A stretch of 64,000 bases of DNA. It comes from Zingiber officinale (taxonomy: Eukaryota > Streptophyta > Magnoliopsida > Zingiberales > Zingiberaceae). The stretch covers positions 11,898,672 to 11,962,671 of the forward strand of contig NC_056001.1 of assembly GCF_018446385.1 (NCBI RefSeq), in the 5' to 3' direction. Positions 47,431 to 59,451 of this stretch are shown in pieces. The notes below the pieces were generated by a model. The model saw only the letters and a program-made list of their open reading frames with translations, had not been told where the DNA came from and searched no databases. The translations under genes were made by a program, and so were the position numbers. How positions within the stretch are numbered: the first letter of the stretch is position 1; each line of letters begins with the position of its first letter.

Positions 47431-49726
47431 TGTAACGACCCGCCTCCTACTAACTAGACTGTGAGGCCGATTGTTACATTAAGCTAACTAATTCATGTGC
47501 GGAAAGTTGATCTGATGAAAATTTTGCTGAACTAATGAATATGCTTCTGTTAATCGCTATACTATCTGAACTAGATGTTTAAACTACCCCTTGAATTTCT
47601 GTGGCTATGCTAGAAGGGGTGTTCTAGGTCCTTGCTGTCATCTGGGGCTGAACTAAAGTGTTTTCAGCTCATACTAGGCCTCTGATCGATCCACAGATCG
47701 ATCCAGCGTGCTACTGTGCACGGAGACTAATTTGGATCGATCGGCTGATCGATCCAGGTTGGTCAATCGATCTAGTGATCGATTCAGGACCCTACTGTAC
47801 GTGGGAACTAACGTCTGGATCGATCGGATGATCAATCCAGCATGTCCAATCGACCCAATGATCGATTCAACGACGCGTTGTACGCGGTTCAGCTCGGATC
47901 GATCGGCTGATCGATCCCCAAACCTTCTGTTCGCGACGGAACTCGGCTAGATCGATCGGCTGATCGATCCAGGCGCATTCTGTTCACGGGATCAGCTGCC
48001 CAATCGATCAATGGATCGATCGAGAAGCCTCCAATCGATCGGCTGATCGATCGGAGTTTCTGATTTCATATCAGAACCTGATTTCAGCCCTGGTTCGAGC
48101 AGAAATCTCATATACCATCTCTAAACTATCTGAAATGCATTCTACCATCAATTATCTAGCATTCTAAACATGGCATGGTGCATATTTCACTAGTTCATGA
48201 TTTTTAAACAAATCGAAATGCGAAAACAAAAAAAATAACAAGGTTCTAATAGTTAGACTTGCTAAATCCCTGAGATCTTCATTCCAAACTCCTTTTTCAC
48301 ACACACATCTTCGTTGCATTGACCTCCAGCCTCCGCTAGTCCATCTTTCCTTTACCTTTATCTGCAGTATAAGGAAAAGAGTATCTGTAAGCTTGAGAGC
48401 TTAGTAAGAAACCATCTACCTCACAAAAACATGCATACGACGCAATGTATGCTTTTTAAAACATGCTATTGAAATCTATGCTGAACATGTTAAAGCATGG
48501 CATGACATACTATCATACAAAACAGAGAATCAAAACTGATCATAGAACTGTCACATGTATCAATAAGAAAGAGCTAAACTAAAGCATGAACTGTGCTACA
48601 CTAAAACTAAGCTAGAACTGAAATTAAACTGTATACACAACTGATTTGTGAGTTTTGAAAACTATTTATCATAAATAGATTAAAATACATAATCATGCTG
48701 CTGATGGGCCCGGCAACTGTACTTGCTATGCGCGCATCCCTAACTAGACCCGGGTTTGTAAGTCCCGAATTTAGTAGGGTTTACTAGGTTATCTAAACCT
48801 AGGGACGACTGTGGGAGCCCAACCCAATGGATATCTAATCCAGTACAGTGCCACTGCTAAAATAAAATACTAGTTATAACTAAATTCTTCTTATTTTGCT
48901 ATTTCTAGGTTATCTGAACCTAGAGGCGACTGTGGGAACCCACCCATTGGACCGTAGTCCCATAAAAACTGTAATAAAACTGGACATGCTATAAAAATGC
49001 TTCTATTACATTTACTGAGCTATTACAATGCCTAAGTTGCATTTTAAATGAGCTGCACCTACTATCGAGCACTTGGTGTGCGCTATTGCTCACCCTATGT
49101 GCCAAAAATCCATATACTACTAAACTAAAGCATGAAATCATACGAAAGCTACTTATACTGCATGTGAGGGGTTTCTTACCTCCTGCGCTAGTTTTCTTAC
49201 GATTCTAATCGCTAAATTTCCGGTAGAGACGATTCCCTCGACAATCCTCTTACGTCTACGTGCTCTTCTCATGGAGAGGAACGCCCTCGTGCTGGAATTG
49301 TCGCCGGAAGGAGCCCTTATGACCCTAGGGATGAAACCCTAGGTTTGCTTGTGGTTGGCGCCGAGAGATGAGGGAGAAGGGAGGTTCGGCGGGATTAGGG
49401 TGAGGAGAAGAGGTAAGTCACGGTAAAAAAAAAACTCCTCACTTAATTCCCTATTTATATTAAGGAATTAATTCGCCCAACTCTAACTTAAATATAACTG
49501 ATTCCCTTTCCTTTCAGCACGGCCCTGCTGAGTTCAATTGGTTACTTAAGCTATCTATAAGACATATGGCCTCCTAGGTCTCGGGTTCAATTCCCGCGTA
49601 GGTCATTCTACGATTCTATTTATTTTTGCTACTTCCGCTACTCTAAAAATTTCACAAAAATATTCTAAAATTTCAGAAATTCATAGAATATTTCTAAAAT
49701 AATTTTGAGAATTTTAGGGCGTTACA
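47431..49726 (-). repeat. 3' LTR of the Gypsy element
   Basis: 2.3 kb, very similar to the other LTR. It has the dense GATCGATC region at about 47684-48052 and an intact empty site (TGAACTGT near 48585) where the other LTR carries a MITE. Confidence 0.92.
47684..48052. repeat. GATCGATC palindrome cluster (3' LTR)
   Basis: More than a dozen words of the type (G)GATCGATC / CGATCGATC within about 370 bp, many paired as 'ggatcgatcggctgatcgat', which is itself an inverted repeat. A matching cluster is at 54857-55218; it lacks one roughly 12-bp unit (near 55121) relative to this one. Confidence 0.9.
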
Positions 49727-49761
49727 ATCCCCCATACCTTATAAAAAGTTTATCCTCGAAC

Positions 49762-52700
49762 TTAGAATAACTCTGGGTACTTCTGTCTCATACTAGCTTC
49801 TGTCTCCCATGTTACCTCTTCTGTGGTGTGATCTTGCCAAATGACTTTTACTAATGGTACCTCCTTGTTCCGCAATTTCTTAACTGCTCGGTCTATTATC
49901 TGAATAGGTCGACTATCATAGCTGAGGTCTTCGCGGACTGGTACCGACTAGGGCTCAATCACCTGGGTGGCATCTGGGATATGCTTCTTCAGCATAGAGA
50001 CATGAAATACATTATGGATGGCTGACATCTCCTGTGGTAGCTCTAGCTCATATGCTACCTTGCCAACTCTTTTAGTGATAAGGTATGGTCCCACATATCT
50101 GGGACTCAATTTGCCCTTCTTCCCAAAACGCATTACTCTCTTCATGGGAGCTACTCTGAGGAACACTGAATCCCCAACTGAAAACTCTAAGGGTCTGCGC
50201 CGTGTATCCGCATAGCTTTACTGGCGGCTCTGAGCTGTCTCTATCCTCTGGCGAATCTGCTGTATAGCTGCTGTGGTATCTGCTACTAGATCTGTCTGAA
50301 GTTCTAGTTCTTTCTGTTCACCACTCTCATACCAGCAGATTGGAGATCTACACCTCCGCCCGTAGAGAGCCTCGTAAGGTGTCATGCCGATGGTGGCCTG
50401 ATAGTTATTGTTGTGTGCAAATTCTGCTAAACTCAGATATTTGCACCAACTTCCCTTGAAGTCTAGGGCACATGCTCGGAGCATATCTTCGAATACCTGA
50501 TTTACTCGCTCCGTCTGACCATCTGTCTGAGGATGGAAAGCTGTGCTAAATTTTAACTTCGTGCCCAATGTTGACTGTACACACTCCCAGAAGTGTGATG
50601 TGAATCTACTGTCTCTGTCTGAAATGATGGTTCGTGGGACTCCATGTAGTCTGACGATCTCCTTGAGATACAACTGAGCTAGCTGTTCCATGGAGTAGAA
50701 TATCCTGATAGCTAAGAAGTGGGCTGATTTAGTCAATCTGTCGACTATTACCCAGATGGTATTAAAACCATTCATGGTTCTGGGTAGTCCCACTATAAAA
50801 TCCATAGAAATGTCTTCCCACTTCCATTCTGGGATCTGGATAGGCTGTAGAACTCCTCCTGGTCTCTGATGTTCTGCCTTGACCCTCTGACAGGTCAGAC
50901 AGGTGCTAACATATCGAGCGATGTCTCTTTTCATCCCAGGCCACCAAAAACGTTTCTTTAGATCTTGGTACATCTTAGTGGAACCTGGATGTATCGCATA
51001 AGGAGTCCTGTGAGCCTCGTCTAAAATCTTCCTCTTTAGTTCCTCCTGATCTGGAACACAGAGTCTGTCACCGAAGTATAATACCCCACTATCGGACACT
51101 CTGAATTCTCTACTTTCTGATTCTGCTAACCCTTGCTTGATTTTCTGAATTTCAGGATCCTGTTCCTGAGCTGTCTGGATGTCACCAAGCAGGTTAGATG
51201 CTAATGTCATAGTAGAGAGTTGTCCCACTATGAGTTCAAGACCGAAATTTGTGATCTCTTTCTGTAGGGGCGGTGACATGACTGCTAGGGATAGTAAGGT
51301 AGCACTGGACTTCCTGCTAAGTGCGTCTGCCACCTTATTAGCTTTTCCTGGGTGGTAGAGGATGTCTATGTCATAATCTTTGACCAGCTCAAGTCATCTA
51401 CGCTGTCGCATATTCAGATCCTTCTGAGTGAAGAAGTACTTCAGACTCTGATGATCTGTATACACTCTGCACTGAGCTCCATACAAGTAATGTCTCCAAA
51501 TTTTGAGGGTGAACACGACTACTGCAAGCTCAAGGTCATGAGTAGGGTAGTTCCTCTCATAATCCTTGAGTTGTCTGGAGGCATAGGCGATCACCTTACC
51601 TTCTTACATCAGCACTGCTCCTAGTCCCAATTTAGAGGCATCACTATAAATGTCAAAACTGTCTGTATTTTCTGGTAGAGTCAGAATAGGTGCACTGGTC
51701 AATCTCCTTTTTAATTCACTGAAGCTGTTCTCACAGTCCTCTATCCACTGAAATTTTCTGTTCTTTCTGATAAGAGCTGTCAGTGGGGAGGCTATTCTGG
51801 AGAAATCCTCTACCAACTTTCTGTAATAACCTGCTAGTCCCAAAAAGCTTCTGATCTCACTGGCGTTCTTGGGTCTTTTCGAGTTACTCACAGCTTCTAT
51901 TTTGCTGGGGTCTACCATAATATCATCCTTGGAGATGATGTGACCTAGGAAGGCTACCTGATCTAGCCAGAATTCACATTTCGTGAACTTGGCGTATAGC
52001 TGCTTCTACTGAAGGGTCTGCAGTACTATTTTCAGGTGCTCTGCGTGTTCCTCCTGAGTTCTGGAATAGATAAGGATATCATCGATGAACACGATGACAA
52101 ACTTATCTAAGTATTCTCTGAATACCCTATTCATGAGGTCCATGAAAGTAGCTGGAGCATTTGTCACACCAAAGGGCATAACTACGAACTCATAATGTCC
52201 GTATCTAGTCTTGAATGCTGTCTTGGATATATCCCCTTCTTTAACTTTCACCTGATGATAACCTGATCTGAGGTCTATCTTAGAGAACACTGTTGCTCCC
52301 TTTACTGATCAAACAGGTCATCTATTCTGGGAAGAGGATACCTGTTCTTGATGGTGACTTGGTTCAGTGCCCGGTAGTCTATGCACAGGCGCATGCTCCC
52401 GTCCTTCTTCTTCACGAACAATACAGGCGCTCCCCATGGTGAGTGACTAGGGCGTATGAAACCTTTGTCAAGCAGCTCCTGTAATTGCTCCTGAAGTTCC
52501 TTCAGTTCTGTTGGAGCCATGCGATAAGGTGCTTTAGAGATAGGATTCGTACCGGGAATGAGTTCTATCTCAAATTCGATCTCCCTGTCTGGTGCTAGGC
52601 CTGGTAACTCCTCAGGAAAGACTGTTGGGTAGTCACATACGACTCGGACCTCTGCTAGCTGTTGGTCCTTGTCCTGACTGGTATTGACTACATGCGATAA

Positions 52701-54410
52701 AAATCCCATACATCCTGAATCTAACAATTTCTGTGCCTTCAGAGCTGAGAGAAATTTCTTCGCTTTTCTCTTTGGTTCTCCACTATACTCAAATTGTACT
52801 CCTGCTTCAGGTTGGAATATGACTTTCTGTTTACGGCACTCGATAGAGGCACCGTATCTGATTAGGAAGTCCATTCCAAATATGACATCATAATCCGTCA
52901 TATCTAGCACTATCAGATCACAAAAGAACTCTCTGTCTACTATAATGACTGGCACTGCCCGGAGCCAGTGCGTGGACGCCATAATTTCTCCTGAAGGTAG
53001 TGTCGTCAGAAACTAACTACTGAGTACCTCTGGGGGTATCGCTAACTTTTCGGAAAACGTCCTGGATATATAAGAATGGGTTGCCCCAGTATCGAATAAA
53101 ACAGTCGTATTTTGCTGTAGAATACTAATCTGATCTGTGACAACTGTCGAGGCATTCGCTACGTCTTCTCTGGTTAAGGAGTAGATCCTTGCATTCGTCA
53201 TAGCTGGAGGGGCTTCTAGTCTGCCCTGGCTGATGTGTGAACCATTTAACACGGCCTACATCTGATGTAGCTGTGTTGACTGTCCTCCATACTGTATCGG
53301 CTGTGGTTGAGGAAGACTTGTCTTGTTCGGGCATTGCTTAGCCATGTGCCCTTCTTGTCCACATTCAAAGCATCCTCGTGCGCCCTTGCGACAAACTCCT
53401 GGGTGAAATTTCCCACAAGTAGCACATTTGGGATAACTAGGCTGTTTGCTGGCTGGTCCTCCCTTTGGGTAACTCCCTGGTTTGCGCTTGTTGCTGGAGT
53501 TCCCTTTCCAGTTAGAGCTGTGGCCCTGTTGTTTCTGAGTACCTAAGCCTCCTTGCCCTTTGGACTCTGAGAGGACTTGCTTCTGCTGCTTGATATTATT
53601 CTAGTAGTGCTCGGTGGTCAGAGCACTGCTGACTAGTTCTTCGGTGGTTTGCGGCCTATGAACGCCGCCAGCCACGTTCATTGCTATTTCCGGCCTCAGC
53701 ATTTTGAGCATCAACCGGACTCGTTCTTTTTCTGTGCTAACTAGTTCAGGGCATAGACGAGCCAATCTATTGAATTTCTTCACGGCTTCCTCCACTGATA
53801 GGTTGCCCTGACGAAACTCAGTGAACTCGTCGTAGTGGCGGTTTGTGACCCTCAAGTGAAAGAACTCCTCGAAGAATTCTTTCTCGAAGTTAGCCCATGT
53901 CATCTGGTCCACTGGGCGCTTCGCTCTAATTCTCTCCCACCACATACGTGCATCTCCTGTCAAGCAGAAGGAGACGCACTTCACCTTTTCATGCTCTGGT
54001 CAGTCCAGAAGCTCCATCGTACTCTCCAGTGTTTTGAACCAGGCTTGAGCATCCCATGGTTCACTGGTGCCTGAGAAGTTCTCGGGCTTGACTCTCTGCC
54101 ACTGGATCAGATAGGCTTCTCTCTTTGCCTCTGCTGCTGGGGCTACTGGTGCTGTAGGCTGGACTGGTGGAACCTCTATAACTACTGGGGTTGCTATGTT
54201 TGGTTCCGGGGTGACAGTGGGAGTGTTCTGCTGATTAGCCTTTAAGGTGACTATCTCCTGTTGTTGTTCTGCTAGCTGCTTCTGTAACTGAGTCACTACT
54301 GCTGTAAGGTCTGGGGGAGGCACTGAACTGCCTGCCTCATGCTGGGGCTCAGTAGCTGGTGCCCTTCTAGCTGGGCGTCCTCTTGCCATTTCTAAAGGAA
54401 CAAAGGACAT
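49762..54410 (-). pseudogene. Gypsy gag-pol remnant with chromodomain
   Basis: From the start near 54410: gag ('PENFSGTSEPWDAQAWFKTL', 'ARMWWERI', 'EKEFFEEFF'), a zinc knuckle ('CFECGQEGHMAKQCP', near 53365), protease ('VLFDTGATHSYIS', near 53090), RT ('[20 protein letters not shown]', 'FIDDILIYS'), RNase H ('[15 protein letters not shown]'), integrase (H-H-C-C 'CLTCQ', 'DFIVGLP', 'IISDRDSRF', 'TDGQTERVN'), and a C-terminal chromodomain-like end near 49762-49900. In-frame stops include about 54000, 53601, 53240-53255, 53013, 52006-52010, 51604, 51394, 50218 and 49948, with a frame change near 52295. Most are TAG, TAA or TGA where Q or W is expected. Confidence 0.92.
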
Positions 54411-54588
54411 ACATAACTAAAGCATCATGTTTACATAGCTAATACTATCATGTTAGTTACTATCACAGATAAGCATACTTTAGTTATCTACAAATATGAA
54501 AGCAATAAACATAACAAAGTGAGAGGTATTCTTACTTGGAAGCTGCAGGTTCAATGCTGATGTGTGTGTAGGAAGTATGGAACTTTTT

Positions 54589-54600
54589 GCTCTGATACCA
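54589..54600 (-). other. Primer binding site (tRNA-iMet)
   Basis: TGGTATCAGAGC on the minus strand, three bases inside the 5' LTR. It primes minus-strand DNA synthesis in LTR retroelements. Confidence 0.93.
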
Positions 54601-54856
54601 CTCTGTAATGACCCGTCTCCTACTAACTAGACTGTGAGGCCGATTGTTACATTAAGCTAACTAATTCATGTGCGGAAAGTTGATCTGATGAAATTTTTGC
54701 TGAACTAATGAATATGCTTCTGTTAATCGCTATACTATCTGAACTGGATGTTTAAACTACCCCTTGAATTTCTGTGGCTATGCTAGAAGGGGTGTTCTAG
54801 GTCCTTGCTGTCATCTGGGGCTGAACTAAAGTGTTTTCAGCTCATACTAGGCCTCT

Positions 54857-55218
54857 GATCGATCCACAGATCGATCCAGCGTGCTACTGTGCACGGAGAC
54901 TAATTTGGATCGATCGGCTGATCGATCCAGGTTGGTCAATCGATCTAGTGATCGATTCAGGACCCTACTGTACGCGGGAACTAGCGTCTGGATCGATCGG
55001 CTGATTGATCCAGTATGTCCAATCGACCCAATGATCGATTCAACGATGCGCTGTACGCGGTTCAGCTCGGATCGATCGGCTGATCGATCCCCAAACCTTC
55101 TGTTCGCGACGGAACTCGGCTGGATCGATCCAGGCGCATTCTGTTCACGGGATCAGCTGCCCAATCGATCAACGGATCGATCGAGAAGCCTCCAATCGAT
55201 CGGCTGATCGATCGGGAT
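54857..55218. repeat. GATCGATC palindrome cluster (5' LTR)
   Basis: The counterpart of the cluster in the 3' LTR, with the same order of palindromic words but one shorter unit. Confidence 0.9.
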
Positions 55219-55755
55219 TTCTGATTTCATATCAGAACCTGATTTCAGCCCTGGTTCGAGCAGAAATCTCATATACCATCTCTAAACTATCTGAAATGCA
55301 TTCTACCATCAATTATCTAGCATTCTAAACATGGCATGATGCATATTTCACTAGTTCATGATTTTTAAACAAACCGAAATGCGAAAACAAAAAAAATAAC
55401 AAGGTTCTAATAGTTAGACTTGCTAAATCTCTGAGATCTTCATTCCAAACTCCTTTTTCACACACACATCTTCGTTGCATTGACCTCCAACCTCCGCTAG
55501 TCCATCTTTCCTTTACCTTTATCTGCAGTATAAGGAAAAAAGTATCTGTAAGCTTGAGAGCTTAGTAAGAAACCATCTACCTCACAAAAACATGCATACG
55601 ACGCAATGTATGCTTTTTAAAACATGCTATTGAAATCTATGCTGAACATGTTAAAGCATGACATGTCATACTATCATACAAAACAGAGAATCAAAACTGA
55701 TCATAGAACTGCCACATGTATCAATAAGAAAGAGCTAAACTAAAGCATGAACTGT

Positions 55756-56302
55756 TAGAGCCGTCAATTTGGGTTGGGCCCGTCGGGTTGGCCCGCCCCG
55801 CCAAACAATTTAAGTGGGTTGGGTTGTAATTTTACCAACCCAAGTCCGCCATGGGCCAACCCGCCTAGGCCCGCGACCCGCGCGGGTCGGCCCGCTCGGG
55901 CTTGGGTTGGCCCGCGGGTTGAAAAACACATGTAAGCTAAGTTTTAGGCCAATTTATTATCTTTCTTTGTTATAGTTTTGAAATAAAAATAGTACTTTTC
56001 ATCCAACATAATTACTCGTTTGTGTTCATTTATATTTAAAATACATGTTTATGTATACATTTAATTGTAGAAAACTTTTTCGAAGTAAAATGTTGAATAT
56101 ATGAAATATTTTTTTATTTTTTTAAACATTTTTGATGGGCCCGCGGGTTGGCCCGCCAAACCCGCAACCCGCCTTAGAATGGGTTGGGTTGGAAATTTCC
56201 CAACCCGCCAAGTTGGCGGGTTGGCCCGCCCCGCCCCGCCAAATGGTTAGCCCGCCACAGGTCGACCCGCCCCGCCACGGGTTGACCCGTCTGACAGCTC
56301 TA
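55756..56302. mobile_element. hAT-type MITE in the Gypsy 5' LTR
   Basis: Perfect 8-bp target duplication TGAACTGT (55748-55755 and 56303-56310), with the empty site in the partner LTR. Termini TAGAGCCGTCAA and, reversed, TAGAGCTGTCAG. GC-rich arms built from 'ggcccgcc' and 'gggttggcccgc' words flank an AT-rich centre. No coding capacity. Confidence 0.92.
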
Positions 56303-59300
56303 TGAACTGTGCTACACTAAAACTAAGCTAGAACTGAAATTAAACTGTATACACAACTGATTTGTGAGTTTTGAAAACTATTTATCATAAATAGATTAAA
56401 ATACATAATCATGCTGCTGATGGGCCCGACAACTATACTTGCTATGCGTACATCCCTAACTAGACTCGGGTTTGCAAGTCCCGAATTTAGTAGGGTTTAC
56501 TAGGTTATCTAAACCTAGGGATGACTGTGGGAGCCCAACCCAATGGATATCTAATCCAGTACAGTGCCACTGCTAAAATAAAATACTGGTTATAGCAAAA
56601 TTCTTCTTATTTTGCTATTTCTAAGTTATCTGAACCTAGAGCTAGGTTGTCTGAACCTAGAGGCGACTGTGGGAGCCCACCCATTGGACCGTAGTCCCAT
56701 AAAAACTGTAATAAAACTGGACATGCTATAAAAATGCTTCTATTGCATTTACTAAGCTATTATAATGCCTAAGTTGCATTTTAAATGAGCTGCACCTACT
56801 ATCGAGCACTTGGTGTGCGCTATTGCTCACCCTATGTGCCAAAAATCCATATACTACTAAACTAAAGCATGAAATCATACGAAAGTTACTTATACTGCAG
56901 GTGAGGGGTTTCTTACCTCCTGCGCTAGTTTTCTTACGATTCTAATCGCTAAATTTCCGGTGGAGACGATTCCCTCGACGATCCTCTTGCGTCTACGTGC
57001 TCTTCTCACGGAGAGGAACACCCTCGTGCTGGAATTGTCGCCGGAAGGAGCCCTTATGACCCTAGGGATGAAACCCTAGGTTTGCTTGTGGTTGGCGCCG
57101 AGAGATGAGGGAGAAGGGAGGTTCGACGGGATTAGGGTGAGGAGAAGATGTAAGTCACGGTAAAAATAAAACTCCTCACTTAATTCCCTATTTATATTAA
57201 GGAATTAATTCGCCCAACTCTAACTTAAATATAACTGATTCCCTTTCCTTTCAGCACGACCCTGCTGGGTTCAATTGGTTACTTAAGCTATCTATAAGAC
57301 ATAGGGCCTCCTAGGTCTCGGGTTCAATTCCCGCGTAGGTCATTCTACGATTCTATTTATTTTTGCTACTTCCGCTACTCTAAAAATTTCACAAAAATAT
57401 TCTAAAATTTCAGAAAATTCATAGAATATTTCTAAAATAATTTTGAGAATTTTCGGACGTTACAACCTCCCCTGTAATAGTGACAAATGAAACCAGTATA
57501 CATTGCCTAAGGCTACTCACAAGCCAACAACATCCCACACGGCTGCATATAAAACATAACCATGCAGTTATATACATAGCCCACATGGCTGGAACTAAAA
57601 TAACATAACCATGCAGTTGTATAGTAAGCAACCCACATGGCTGGAACAAAAAGACAGCGGGAGACATAAGCAAAACATAAAAACAATACAACTAACGTGA
57701 GTCAACCCGACTTGATACAACAAGTTCATAACCGAAATAAAGATCACCACAAGTTCGGGAAACCATACAGAAGGTACATAATACAAATACAAGTACAAAA
57801 CCAATAATGCGAGTGGAAGCAATAACGATAGAGGTCGCTCAATGTGACATGAGACTGGTGGACAGGATCTTCAGATGACTCCATAAATCCCCTGCTACCT
57901 GCGAAATAAACCAGTTTACGAGGTGGTGAGTACTAAGACTCAGCGGGTAATAGACAGATAGTGCATGAACATAATAAGAATTAGAGATACGAAGGTATAC
58001 AGTCTCATAGGAAAATTAGCAGATACTACCATGTTATCATAATAAATGTCCATACCTGAAACCATATGTTAGGCTAGTAATAGAAGGTCAGAAGTAGCAA
58101 AGATCTGCTACAGTACTGCTCATAACTACAAGGGTAACATGTGAGGTATATACATATTACCAATAAGTAAGTCAGTGTCTAAACACATACAACAGATATA
58201 TATCTCAACATATGTAAACATATCAGCATAAGTAAGCAACAGCAGCATAAGAACAACAACAGCGTATGCACGGATGGTCACCCCGCCCACCCCTATGCAC
58301 CACGACCCCCTGTATGGTCGAGAGGTCGGATCGATGACAACTGTACGACACTCCAACCGCCACTACTCTCGAGTGACCGAGTGGACAGTTTACGTAGTAG
58401 CTAAATAGCTACGTAGCACGGGGTCCCTGCTGCTCGCATCTCCAATCGTCACTATCCATGAGTGACCGAGTGGGAGCACGACAGGACAAGCAACATCTAT
58501 TTCAGCTACCACTACACTTGAGATCTTCACTCAAGTGTAGCTATGATGAACAAGGAGCTCTCCACTCAGATCTGTAGCAACTCGATGATGATCTCAGACT
58601 CAACTGTGAGGGGATAGAGATCTCCTCTTGATGATTGTCCTACTCCTCCATTCAACACCAACGATGGTTCCTCGGCAACAGTTAAAGGTAGAGCAGTGGC
58701 ACCCCCCTTCTCGACCGACAATGGTCTGTGGTAAGTACATCATCGGCTCTAGGAGGAAGGTAGGTCGGCGGTGAAGACCGGAGAAGACTAAGATGTGGTG
58801 GCTCACACCATGGTCGGCGATGGCATGGAGGTGGCGATGCTAGGGCACGAAAGAAGGAGGCGGTGGTGGATTAAACCCAAGGAAGACCAGCGGCTTGACT
58901 CTCATAACAGCGGTGGCTACGGCATCGCCGATTTGGCCTCACGCGAAGGGGCGCCTGTGTCAGGTAATCGGAGCGGTGCGACCCGACGAGGATAACTGTA
59001 GGGTGATCGACACCATTGGCCGAGGAAGGGGGTGGCGGCTCCAATAAGGGTCAGGAGAGGGCCATAACTTGAGGGAGAAGATGATGGAACTGTGGGATGC
59101 TAGGGCACATTACCAGCTGACGATCGGCGTCGGCGATGAGTAGAGGAAGGGGAAGACGCTTGCGAGGTGGGTAGCGGTAGAGGTGGGAGAAGGGGAATTG
59201 GGAGAAGGGAATGCATCATCTAAGGAAACCTAGGTTTAGTTTTTATACTTAGATTAATTGGGCTTAATAAGATTAATCGACTCCCACTTAAGGGATATTC

Positions 59301-59451
59301 CAAACAGGCTTTCTCTAAGTCCGATAACCAATCCCATTGAAACATATCATACGAACTCAGATTAAATATTAGAAAATTTCTAAAAATTTCTGAAAAATCC
59401 AATAAGATTATTTCTCAAATAATTTTATTATTTAATTATTATTTGGATACA

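Larger units (their letters stand above)
47431..57464 (-). mobile_element. Tekay/Del-type chromovirus (Gypsy) retrotransposon
   Basis: Complete element: LTRs at 47431-49726 (3') and 54604-57464 (5'), both TGTAA(C/T)GACC...CGTTACA on the plus strand; target duplication ACCTC (47426-47430 and 57465-57469); primer site TGGTATCAGAGC for initiator tRNA-Met on the minus strand at 54600-54589; a purine tract (tatgggggat, minus strand) at 49727-49736. Domain order gag-PR-RT-RH-INT plus a C-terminal chromodomain-like segment places it in the chromoviruses. Many in-frame stops make it inactive. Confidence 0.93.
54604..57464 (-). repeat. 5' LTR of the Gypsy element
   Basis: 2.86 kb; longer than its partner because of the hAT-type MITE at 55756-56302. 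It also has a small duplication 'gctaggttgtctgaacctag' near 56640. The GATCGATC cluster is at 54857-55218. Confidence 0.92.
47382..59451 (-). repeat. Outer Gypsy-type solo LTR, split by the inner Gypsy element
   Basis: With the inner element (47431-57464, plus one ACCTC) removed, 47382-47430 joins 57465-59451 to give an LTR of about 2.0 kb running TGTCACACCCCGAG...TTGGATACA, typical of chromovirus LTRs. There is no coding region of its own. Its 5-bp flanks differ (GAGCT and AGACC), and the flanking repeats overlap in content rather than abut (see findings). The frames at 57419-58995 do not look like genes. Confidence 0.7.

Noticed and set aside
47431..57464. Possible endogenous pararetrovirus
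   Set aside because: The element has LTRs, a 5-bp target duplication, a tRNA-Met primer site and an integrase with a chromodomain-like end, so it is a Gypsy retrotransposon. No viral movement or coat protein pattern was seen anywhere in the window.
58795..58995. 66-codon frame in the outer Gypsy LTR region
   Set aside because: It lies in LTR sequence, has no recognisable domain and shows no splice context.
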